Source of the DNA: Sphingomonadaceae bacterium
Lineage (GTDB): Bacteria; Pseudomonadota; Alphaproteobacteria; Sphingomonadales; Sphingomonadaceae
Reading direction: 5' to 3'
Assembly: GCA_903642255.1 (NCBI GenBank)
Contig: CAHJWP010000001.1
Coordinates: 16,956-80,955 of the forward strand
Length of the DNA: 64,000 nt
The notes beneath the pieces were generated by a model, which saw nothing but the letters and a program-made list of their open reading frames with translations, was not told the origin of the DNA and made no database searches. Positions 36,757 to 44,661 of this stretch are shown piece by piece; positions within the stretch are counted from its first letter, which is position 1; each line of letters opens with the position of its first letter. A program made the translations under genes and the position numbers.

Positions 36757-37698
36757 TCAGGCGTCCTTACGCACCGCAGGATGGGTGTGCGCCGCCGCAT
36801 CTTTCGATCGGTCAATCTCGCCGCGAAACGGCATAGCGTCACACGCGCCAATCCGGGTCACAGCAACAGCCGCGGCCGCCGATGCAAATCGCGCCGCAGC
36901 GAGGGGACTGGCGCCCTCTATAAGCGCAACGGCAAACGCACCATTGAACGAGTCCCCCGCCGCCGTTGTGTCGATCGCCTGGACCCGAATGGCGGGTATG
37001 AAAACGGGCTCTGCATTCTTGGCGAGCAGCAACGATCCGCGCGCGCCCAGTTTCATGACGACGTTATCGACACCCATGGCCTGGATTTGGAAAGCTGATG
37101 CGAGCGGGTCGATTGCGCCGTGCGGCTGATTAAGTAGGAACCGCGCCTCGGTCTCGTTCGGCGTTAGCCATCCGACCTGGGCGAGTAATTCGCGCGGTAA
37201 CAACGTGGCGGGTGCGGGGTCGAGGACGAACGTCGCGCCGGCCGCGCGAGCCAGCTCTGCTGCACGTAAGACCGTCGTCGTAGGGATTTCAAGCTGACAC
37301 AGGACGATGCGCTTGCCGGCGAACTGCTTCGCGTCGAGCGCTGAAGGATGCAGCGTTGCATTGGCACCAGGCACTACGATGATCATATTGTCGCCACCCA
37401 CCGCCGTCAAAACCACGGCGACCCCGGACGGCGTGGAGCTCACAGCGACATCCTCGACCCCGATTCCCTCAGCTACTAGCGCAGCCAAAAGGGCCTCGCC
37501 GAGATCGTCGTTTCCAATCCGCGCAACCAAGTCGACCGACCCGCCAGCGCGGGCCGCGGCGACCGCCTGGTTGAGGCCTTTGCCCCCTAAATATCGTTCG
37601 AATTTGTCTGCATTGATTGTCTCACCTGCTCCGGGCAGCCGCGGCACGACCAAAGTGTAATCAACATTTGCACTGCCGATGACGAGAATGCTGGCCAT
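36757..37698 (-). CDS. ribokinase (PfkB family)
   Basis: Starting at ATG 37696-37698, the 313-residue protein shows GSANVDYTLVVPRLPGAGETI, YLGGKGLNQAVAAARAG and the catalytic motif DTTAAGDSFNGAF. It phosphorylates ribose to ribose-5-phosphate. The direct coupling to the nucleoside hydrolase gene indicates use of nucleoside-derived ribose. The MFS gene lies 127 bp upstream on the same strand. Confidence 0.9.
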   Translation of the reverse strand: MASILVIGSANVDYTLVVPRLPGAGETINADKFERYLGGKGLNQAVAAARAGGSVDLVARIGNDDLGEALLAALVAEGIGVEDVAVSSTPSGVAVVLTAVGGDNMIIVVPGANATLHPSALDAKQFAGKRIVLCQLEIPTTTVLRAAELARAAGATFVLDPAPATLLPRELLAQVGWLTPNETEARFLLNQPHGAIDPLASAFQIQAMGVDNVVMKLGARGSLLLAKNAEPVFIPAIRVQAIDTTAAGDSFNGAFAVALIEGASPLAAARFASAAAAVAVTRIGACDAMPFRGEIDRSKDAAAHTHPAVRKDA

Positions 37699-37825
37699 GC
37701 GCCCTGCTTCACTTCCCCAATGCAGCAATTACCCATCCTCGGCAGGCGCTCGATTTATGGGCGAGGCTGCCGATTAGCTTACGGCCGACGGTTTCGCACG
37801 GCATAACATTCGCCACAAATACGGC

Positions 37826-39112
37826 TCAGTGTGCTGACCGGGCCGCTAGCCCGCTTGCTATGAAGGGTTTGGTGCCGCCCGATGGATCGATCTCCTCAGA
37901 AGCGACCAGGACAGGCCGGTACACCGGTAGAAGGAAAATCAGGATGGCGCTGCAGAGCAGGGCGACGGCGATCAACACCAGCGCGAGAGCATAATTGCCT
38001 CGCATATCAAACGTCAGGCCCATGAGTATCGGCGTGAAGCCCGACACCAAAATGGAGACGCCGAAGATCGAGCCATAGATAGCGCTGAAGGCTCTGACGC
38101 CAAAATAGCGCTGTATCACGCAGGGTAACAGCCCGTACTCGGTGCCGCTGCCGATTCCGACCAGCGCCGCGCCACCGATCAGCCACGCCGGACCGGTGGC
38201 TGACCCGATAAGCGCAAGCCCCGCGATAGCCGTAATGAGGAATGCGCCAGCGAATCGGGGCGAGCGGGTCCGGTCAAGCATCGCTCCAATGACGATCTGC
38301 CAGCTGGCATTACACAGGGCCGTCGTCGCGAACACCGACGTTGCGAAAGTCAAGGCGATGCCGCGGTCGGTCAGCATCGGGATCATATGCGTCAGCATTG
38401 CACTGAGCGAACCCGCGCCAAGCGCAACGCTGAACATGAGCAGCCAGAATTCAGGCCGCCGCCGAGCTTCTCGTACAGTGAGACCAGTGGTCGTCGCGTC
38501 GGACAGGATCAAACCGGCCGCCGCACGAGGAGGGTCTCTCAATAGTATCATCGCGGGGCAACCGACCGCAAAGGTGAAGGCCCCCAAGCCTGCATAGGCT
38601 GCACGCCAGCCGTAATTAGCCGTGATCGCCTTGACCAGGAACGGCAGGACGGCGATTCCTATATTGATCCCGAAGGCTCCGGTGAGCGCGAACAACAAGC
38701 CCTGGTGACGCGTAAACCATAGCGAGATGGGCTTCATGAGCAGCACGCAACTGGAGAGGGTTCCGGCGAGGCCGACAAGCGCGTAGAGTCCATACACGAG
38801 GTAGCGATTGCCGTTTGAGAACGCCAATCCGGCCACGCACAGGGCGAATGATGCATTGCCGATCAAGGCCACAGGACGGACGCCATAACGATCCGCGAGC
38901 CGTCCGGCGACGGGGTATCCAACCACCCCCACAATCGCCATTACGAGCAACACCACCGAAAAATCCGTTCTCGACCAACCAAGCGCATGAGTAACTGGAA
39001 CGAGAAAGATACCGAAAGTACCATTGATCACTGGCGTAACGCTCACCAGGTTACCAAATGCACACCCAAGGATGACACCGGCCCCGCCCCAAGCCTGGTT
39101 TCTGGTTGCCAC
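37826..39112 (-). CDS. MFS transporter
   Basis: The 428-residue protein has about twelve hydrophobic segments, the MFS loop motif GYPVAGRLADRYGVRPVALIG between TM2 and TM3, and a central loop near residue 200-215. It resembles monocarboxylate/oxalate-formate-type carriers in general layout. Gene position suggests inner-membrane uptake of the nucleoside or base, or export of an end product; this is inference. It is divergent from the deaminase-like gene. Confidence 0.88.
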   Translation of the reverse strand: MATRNQAWGGAGVILGCAFGNLVSVTPVINGTFGIFLVPVTHALGWSRTDFSVVLLVMAIVGVVGYPVAGRLADRYGVRPVALIGNASFALCVAGLAFSNGNRYLVYGLYALVGLAGTLSSCVLLMKPISLWFTRHQGLLFALTGAFGINIGIAVLPFLVKAITANYGWRAAYAGLGAFTFAVGCPAMILLRDPPRAAAGLILSDATTTGLTVREARRRPEFWLLMFSVALGAGSLSAMLTHMIPMLTDRGIALTFATSVFATTALCNASWQIVIGAMLDRTRSPRFAGAFLITAIAGLALIGSATGPAWLIGGAALVGIGSGTEYGLLPCVIQRYFGVRAFSAIYGSIFGVSILVSGFTPILMGLTFDMRGNYALALVLIAVALLCSAILIFLLPVYRPVLVASEEIDPSGGTKPFIASGLAARSAH

Positions 39113-39283
39113 TGCGACGCTGCTCCGACCGTCAAGCTAGCGAGCGTCCCATACGAAACCAAGCTTTGACAGCAGCATAATCGCATCGGATCGATCACTT
39201 TTTGTGTCTTGGCTCGGTATCACGACGGCTTAGAGATATTCACGGTCGATTGCGGGCACCGTGTCTGAACATAGGTAGGAAGC

Positions 39284-40600
39284 ATGACGATCCGCGACCA
39301 ATTAGAATCCGGTGCGTTCGTCCTGAGGAACTGCTCCGTTCCGGCAATCTTCCTCGCTGACACCACCGTGCAACAGGTGTGCGAAATCGCATGCTGCGAT
39401 ATCGGCGTAGCGGCCGGAAAGATCGTCGCGGTCTTGCCGCCGAACACCGGTTGGGGGATGACGGCGGACTGCGCCGGCATCGACGTCGCGCGTGCGATGA
39501 TATGGCCTTGCTTCACCGACGTGCACTGCCACCTCGACAAAGGGCAGACCGTCGACCGGGCGCCTCCTAACGACGGAACCTTCGTTTCTGCGCTCGACGC
39601 TGTCGCATCGGACAGGCAGCATTGGACTAGCGCCGACACCCTAAAACGCATGGACTTCGGGCTGCGCTGCGCGTTTGCACACGGCTGCTCGGCCGTGCGC
39701 ACCCATATAGACTCCGATCATGCGTCGGCACTGGCAAGCTGGGATGCATTCGAAGAGTTGCGTGATCGCTGGACGGGCCGCGTCGACCTTCAGGCGGTCT
39801 CGCTCGTCCAGATCGGCGCGCTTGCCGATCCAACGTTGTCCTGCGCGGTCGCGGACCGCGTCGCGCATTTCGGTGGCATCTTGGGCGCGTCCACCCGACA
39901 GGTGCCTGAACTCGACGACACCATCGACAGCCTATTCTCACTTGCCGAAGAGCGGGGCCTCGACCTCGATTTCCATGTCGATGAAACGGGCGATCCCGCC
40001 GCGACAGCTCTCGGAGTCATTGCGCGAACCGCGCTACGAAGGCGATTTGCGGGACAAGTTGTGGTCGGCCACTGCTGCAGTATCGCCGTTCAGGACTATG
40101 ATTTGGTCGATCGGACCTTGGACATAGTCGCCCAGGCGGGCCTTGCGGTCGTGACCTTACCAGTGCTGAATCTTCAGCTTCAAGACCGTAGGGAAGGTCG
40201 TACTCCCCGCTGGCGCGGGATCACGCTGGTCCATGAAATGCGAGCTCGGGGCATCCCCATTGCGGTCGGCGGCGATAATGTGCGTGACCCGCTTCACCCG
40301 TACGGCGATCACGATATGTTGCAAGCATACCGTGATGCGACGCTTATCGGCCATCTCGACGCGCCTATCGGAAACTGGCCGCTCAGCGTGACGGCTGTAC
40401 CTCGGGGTCTGATGGGCCTTCCGGCGCGCCAGATTGCCCCCGGCCATCCGGCCGACTTCATCGTATTCTCAGCGCGGACCTACAGCGAACTACTGGCGCG
40501 CCCCCAATCAGATCGGATCGTTGTCCGCGACGGACGGCCGTGCTCGGCACGTGTTCCCAGCTTTACTGAATTGGACGACCTGTTTAAGCGAGATCTTTGA
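39284..40600 (+). CDS. cytosine-deaminase-like amidohydrolase
   Basis: The 438-residue protein has the metal ligands of the cytosine deaminase group: His81 and His83 (VHCHLDKG), DFHVDETGD, VVGHCCS and the aspartate in VGGDNVRDPLHPYGDHDML. The HLDK and DNxRDPxxPYGDHD motifs set it in the CodA/isocytosine-type branch of amidohydrolases. It would deaminate a pyrimidine or related base. It is monocistronic and divergent from the MFS gene. The exact base is unknown. Confidence 0.87.
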   Translation: MTIRDQLESGAFVLRNCSVPAIFLADTTVQQVCEIACCDIGVAAGKIVAVLPPNTGWGMTADCAGIDVARAMIWPCFTDVHCHLDKGQTVDRAPPNDGTFVSALDAVASDRQHWTSADTLKRMDFGLRCAFAHGCSAVRTHIDSDHASALASWDAFEELRDRWTGRVDLQAVSLVQIGALADPTLSCAVADRVAHFGGILGASTRQVPELDDTIDSLFSLAEERGLDLDFHVDETGDPAATALGVIARTALRRRFAGQVVVGHCCSIAVQDYDLVDRTLDIVAQAGLAVVTLPVLNLQLQDRREGRTPRWRGITLVHEMRARGIPIAVGGDNVRDPLHPYGDHDMLQAYRDATLIGHLDAPIGNWPLSVTAVPRGLMGLPARQIAPGHPADFIVFSARTYSELLARPQSDRIVVRDGRPCSARVPSFTELDDLFKRDL

Positions 40601-40614
40601 CAGCCGGGCCGCCG

Positions 40615-41634
40615 TTACGAGCCATAAGTGCGAAGCACTTTCTCGCGAATATGATCCCGCGCTAAGATCGGCGCATATCGAGCTGACCTCGCGGCGGAGG
40701 TACAACCTGGCAGACACTTGATTTCGGCATCTTCGCGGGGACCGGTGAAGAAGACGATCGACAGCCGACGGCTCGACCCGCCGGCATCGGCGGGCGGATT
40801 GACTACGCGATGTACGTTGGAAACCCAGCGGTCATTCGTCCATCGCTGCAGCAGATCACCTGTGTTGATCACGAGCGTGCCTGGTACACCGGGGACGTCG
40901 ATCCATTTCCCGTTGGCCATCAAAACCTGCAATCCGCCGGGAGCGTTATCCTGCAAAAGGATAGTAAAGCCGGCAAAATCGGTGTGGGGGGCGTTGCGCA
41001 GTTGCCCAGGTTCTGGCGGTACGACCTGTTCTGGATAATAGGCGAGGCGCAATTTATGCTGCATGGGGGTATAAAGCTCTTCGAAGAAATCCTCGGAAAG
41101 CCCGAGCGCTGCAGCACTAAGCCGCATCAGCCGCTGACCTAGCGAATAGGCAGCATCGGCATAAGCACAGATCGACTCCACAAGCTCTTCTTGCATCCCT
41201 TGCTGTGTTGTTAAGCCCGGCAAGGTGGTGCCAGCATTACCTGCAAGATCCGAAAAGCTGAGCGACTCTACAATGTCAGGAACGCCTGAACCGCCAGCAG
41301 CCCGGCCGACATTCTCTTGCATTGGGGCAATGTAGCCCATCGTGCCGCGATACTTCGGATCCATTATCGTATGCTTAAGTTTGACGTCAATGGGTTGTTC
41401 AAAAAACTGACATGCTTGACGGTGTAGATTAGTCGCCAATGCTTCAGATATTCCGTGACCATGAACGGTAACGAAACCGATGGCATCGAGCGCGTCGCGC
41501 CACTCCGACACCACTTTCGCCTTTTGATCAGAGTCGTTTGCATCGAACCCTGAGATGTCGATCAACGGTATAGCCAACGTTCGTTCTCTTATTTCAAGAA
41601 GATGAGGATCAGCCCATTCCGACGACGATAGCAT
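40615..41634 (-). CDS. 2-oxoglutarate/Fe(II) oxygenase (IPNS-like)
   Basis: This 339-residue DIOX-family protein has iron ligands His217, Asp219 (APHTDFAG) and His275 (SNVHRVVNP), and the 2-oxoglutarate contact RLS at about 290-292. Related family members include thymine 7-hydroxylase and isopenicillin N synthase. It converges with the deaminase gene (14 bp apart) and is divergent from the LysR gene (51 bp). I infer hydroxylation of the base or its side group. Confidence 0.87.
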   Translation of the reverse strand: MLSSSEWADPHLLEIRERTLAIPLIDISGFDANDSDQKAKVVSEWRDALDAIGFVTVHGHGISEALATNLHRQACQFFEQPIDVKLKHTIMDPKYRGTMGYIAPMQENVGRAAGGSGVPDIVESLSFSDLAGNAGTTLPGLTTQQGMQEELVESICAYADAAYSLGQRLMRLSAAALGLSEDFFEELYTPMQHKLRLAYYPEQVVPPEPGQLRNAPHTDFAGFTILLQDNAPGGLQVLMANGKWIDVPGVPGTLVINTGDLLQRWTNDRWVSNVHRVVNPPADAGGSSRRLSIVFFTGPREDAEIKCLPGCTSAARSARYAPILARDHIREKVLRTYGS

Positions 41635-41645
41635 TGGTGGGATGC

Positions 41646-41663
41646 CATTCTAGCACGAGAATG
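41646..41663. promoter_or_regulatory. LysR-type operator candidate
   Basis: CATTCT-AGCACG-AGAATG is an inverted repeat of 6-bp arms containing the T-N11-A pattern of LysR-family sites. It lies in the 51-bp gap between the divergent 2OG oxygenase and lysR genes, the expected place for a LysR binding site. Confidence 0.5.
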
Positions 41664-41685
41664 TGTCTCGACGAAGCTCATTTCC

Positions 41686-42660
41686 ATGCTACATGCCAAT
41701 GCCGCCAAGCTGGTTCGGGAGGCCTCTTTGCGTTTGCTGCATTCACAGCTCTTGAGATACGTCGACGAGGTCGCCCGGGCTGGATCGATACGCAAGGCAT
41801 CGGTCAAGTTAAACATTGCCTCCTCTTCGATCAATCGTCAGATATTGGCGCTAGAAGCTGAGTTGGGCAGCCCGATTTTCCACCGGCTTCATCGTCGGCT
41901 TCGGCTGACGCCTGTGGGCGAGATCTTGGTAGATCATGTGCGGCGAACGTTGAAGGATCTCGGCCGCGCCGTCGGGCAGATCGAGGACTTGAAAGGGATT
42001 CGTCGCGGCACCGTGACAGTCGCCCTTGTTGGTGGCTTGGCTTCATCGCTAATCATTCGCGTGTGCTCGGATTTCCGCGAGCGCTATCCGATGATCAAAT
42101 TAGTCTTCCGCCGATATGACGGGGACAAGATTGCGGCGGCTGTCACCTCCGGGGAATGTGATCTGGGCTTGTCATTCCTTTTACCTGACGATCCCAACCT
42201 GGCAGTTGTCGCCGCAATCGATTGTTACGTCGGTGCAATTGTCCCCAAGGATCATCCGCTTGCTAAGCGTGCCTCAGTCAGGATTAGCGATTGCGTCGGT
42301 TTTCCGATGGTTTTACCGGATGAAACCATGATGGTTCGCGGCGTTATTAATACCGGTTTTGAGCGGCTCAGTATGGCATTGTATCCCGAGATGGAAAGCA
42401 ATTCTATTGAAATGATTAGAGGATTTGTCGCTTCGGGACAGGGAATTTCATTTTTAAATCAGATCAACGTAAATGATGAGCGTGCTCAAGGGTCGATAGT
42501 GTTCATTCCAATTATTGATAAGCTCCGGCCGCTTAATTTACGGATCGTTCGCAGAGCAAAGGATCAGCAGATCATACCTAATTTGCTGGCAACCGCTATA
42601 AGAGCGGCGGTAGAGGAGCTTGAACCGGGCAGCAGCTTACTAATAAGTAAGTTAGTTTAG
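41686..42660 (+). CDS. LysR-family transcriptional regulator
   Basis: The 324-residue protein has an N-terminal winged HTH (LRYVDEVARAGSIRKASVKLNI and INRQILALEAELG) and a LysR substrate-binding domain. Compared with its neighbours the gene is clearly AT-richer, especially towards the 3' end, which suggests a separate origin. It probably controls the divergent 2OG oxygenase gene and perhaps the whole catabolic block; the inducer is unknown. It is the last gene of the block before trbB. Confidence 0.9.
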   Translation: MLHANAAKLVREASLRLLHSQLLRYVDEVARAGSIRKASVKLNIASSSINRQILALEAELGSPIFHRLHRRLRLTPVGEILVDHVRRTLKDLGRAVGQIEDLKGIRRGTVTVALVGGLASSLIIRVCSDFRERYPMIKLVFRRYDGDKIAAAVTSGECDLGLSFLLPDDPNLAVVAAIDCYVGAIVPKDHPLAKRASVRISDCVGFPMVLPDETMMVRGVINTGFERLSMALYPEMESNSIEMIRGFVASGQGISFLNQINVNDERAQGSIVFIPIIDKLRPLNLRIVRRAKDQQIIPNLLATAIRAAVEELEPGSSLLISKLV

Positions 42661-43100
42661 GTAAAAATTCATCATTACAAAGTATTTGTGCGAATACTGT
42701 GTGAAACTCCGTTGCTACACTACGGCCTGCCATAAATCAACATATGACGGCTGAGTCTAATCATCTGCGAGAACCACATTTATAGCGGATTGCTGAACAT
42801 TCTAATTTGTCAACGACGTGGTAGGCTGAGGTTTATAACTCGTTCATGAACCTTGATGGATGATGCAGCTGACCAGCGTGCTCGAGGAGGTAGCACGTTT
42901 ACAAGGCCTGCCGCCACAGGACCGCCTGCAGCGCCCGTTACTGACAGCAGTCACGAGACTGCGGAAGAGAAAAGGGGCAGGTCTTACGAATCTAAAGACC
43001 GAAGTCCGCCTGCTTTCATTCGCCATTCTACGCCTGCCGAAATGCGATGTTGATTCGGCACTGATAGGCGCTTCTTTGCTCATCCCCATCGTCCTCGGGG
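42661..43100. other. AT-rich junction between the catabolic block and trbB
   Basis: No gene is supported in these 440 bp. The left half is notably AT-rich, and composition returns to the GC-rich backbone by about 42860. A weak promoter-like pair, TTGTCA at 42807-42812 and TATAAC at 42834-42839, is spaced too widely (21 bp) to be convincing. The right boundary of the catabolic insertion lies somewhere here. Confidence 0.5.
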
Positions 43101-44075
43101 ATGCAAATGACCGTCCGGCCGCTCCATTCAGAGACCTTCGCCCGCGGTGCCCGCATGCTGCGCACCGCGCTGGGTCCGACGATCGCCGGCCTGCTCGCAG
43201 ACTCGTCCATCGTCGAAGTTATGCTCAACCCCGATGGTTGCCTTTGGGTCGACCGCCTCGGCGTCGGGCTTGCCGATACGGGCGAGCACTTCTCGCCGGC
43301 CGACGGCGAGCGGATCGTCCGCCTCGTTGCCCATCACGTCGGCGCCGAGGTGCACGCCGGATCGCCACGCGTCTCGGCCGAGCTGCCCGAGACCGGCGAG
43401 CGCTTCGAGGGCCTGCTTCCGCCCGTTGTCGCCGCCCCCTGCTTCGCCATCCGCAAGCCCGCCGTCGCGGTGTTTACCCTCGACGACTACGCCGCCACCT
43501 CGGTGATGACGACGGCCCAAGCATGCCTGCTCCGCGATGCTGTCGCCCAGCGGCGCAACATTCTCGTCGCTGGCGGCACCTCGACCGGCAAGACGACGCT
43601 GACCAACGCGCTGCTAGCCGAGGTCGCCAAAAGCCAAGACCGCATCATCCTCATCGAAGACACGCGCGAGCTACAGTGCCTGACCCCCAACCTCGTCGCA
43701 CTGCGCACCAAGGACGGCGTCGCGACGATGGTGGAGCTGGTCCGCTCGGCGCTCCGCCTGCGTCCTGACCGCATTCCGATTGGCGAGGTCCGGGGGGCCG
43801 AGGCGCTCGACCTGATCAAGGCGTGGGGCACCGGCCACCCCGGCGGCATCGCCACCATCCACGCCGGCTCGGCGATCGGCGCGCTGCGGCGGCTCGAGCA
43901 GTTGGCCCAGGAGGCGGTGGTCACGGTGCCGCGCGCGCTGATCGCCGAGACCATCGACCTGATCGCCGTGCTTGCCGGCCACGGCAGCGAGCGCCGCCTC
44001 GTCGAGCTCGCCCGCGTCACCGGGCTCACCCCGTCCGGTGACTACGCCCTTCACCCCGCAGGAGACCCGTCATGA
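43101..44075 (+). CDS. trbB: conjugal transfer ATPase TrbB
   Basis: The 324-residue ATPase has [15 protein letters not shown] at its start, Walker [17 protein letters not shown] (about residue 157) and the ATPase motifs IEDTRELQ and [16 protein letters not shown] 43107 is the start most like the family and is preceded by GGGG; ATG 43101 gives two extra residues. It powers assembly of the mating pilus, as VirB11 does. It overlaps trbC by 4 bp. It is separated from its usual upstream neighbour copG by the catabolic block. Confidence 0.93.
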   Translation: MQMTVRPLHSETFARGARMLRTALGPTIAGLLADSSIVEVMLNPDGCLWVDRLGVGLADTGEHFSPADGERIVRLVAHHVGAEVHAGSPRVSAELPETGERFEGLLPPVVAAPCFAIRKPAVAVFTLDDYAATSVMTTAQACLLRDAVAQRRNILVAGGTSTGKTTLTNALLAEVAKSQDRIILIEDTRELQCLTPNLVALRTKDGVATMVELVRSALRLRPDRIPIGEVRGAEALDLIKAWGTGHPGGIATIHAGSAIGALRRLEQLAQEAVVTVPRALIAETIDLIAVLAGHGSERRLVELARVTGLTPSGDYALHPAGDPS

Positions 44076-44398
44076 CCTTGTCTGCCCGTACCCGCGCGCG
44101 CTTGTCCGGCGCGGCGCTCGCAATGGCTGCTGCGCTGACTGCAGCACCTGCCAGTGCCGCCGGTTCGAACATGCCGTGGGAAGCCCCGCTCCAGTCGATC
44201 CTCGACTCGATTCAAGGGCCGGTGGCCAAGATCATCGCGGTGATCATCATCATCGTCACCGGCCTCACCCTGGCGTTCGGCGACACTAGCGGCGGCTCGC
44301 GCAAGCTGATCCAGATCGTCTTCGGCCTGTCGATCGCCTTTGCCGCGAGCTCATTCTTCCTCAGCTTCTTCAGCTTCGGCGGCGGCGCGCTTGTATGA
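44072..44398 (+). CDS. trbC: conjugal pilin TrbC
   Basis: The 108-residue protein has a signal peptide ending APASAAG and two hydrophobic helices (about 52-70 and 82-105), the normal TrbC/VirB2 form. TraF at 20.7 kb would process it. It overlaps trbB and trbD by 4 bp each. Confidence 0.9.
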   Translation: MTLSARTRARLSGAALAMAAALTAAPASAAGSNMPWEAPLQSILDSIQGPVAKIIAVIIIIVTGLTLAFGDTSGGSRKLIQIVFGLSIAFAASSFFLSFFSFGGGALV

Positions 44399-44658
44399 AT
44401 GACGCCACGCCCGGGTTTAGCGTCGCCGTCCATCGGTCGCTGACTGAGCACATGCTGCTCGGCGGTGCCCCTCGTGGGCTCGCTATTGCCAACGGCACGC
44501 TGGCGGCAGCCCTCGGGCTCGGCCTGCGGCTATGGTTCGTCGGGCTGGGGTTCTGGCTGATCGGTCATCTCGCCGGCGTATGGGCGGCACGGCGCGACGC
44601 CCAGTTCGTCGACGTTGTCCGTCGTCACCTGCGCTACCCGGCGCATTTCGGCGTCTGA
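44395..44658 (+). CDS. trbD: conjugal transfer protein TrbD
   Basis: The 87-residue VirB3-like protein starts PGFSVAVHRSLTEHMLLGGAPRG and has a hydrophobic hairpin at about 30-65. It is an inner-membrane component of the mating-pair channel. It ends 3 bp before trbE. Confidence 0.9.
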   Translation: MNDATPGFSVAVHRSLTEHMLLGGAPRGLAIANGTLAAALGLGLRLWFVGLGFWLIGHLAGVWAARRDAQFVDVVRRHLRYPAHFGV

Positions 44659-44661
44659 GCG

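Noticed and set aside
42844..43768. Small and long frames in the AT-rich junction and over the trbB start
   Set aside because: The plus-strand frame from 42860 overlaps trbB in another frame and shows no family similarity; it is Arg/Pro-rich, as shadows are.
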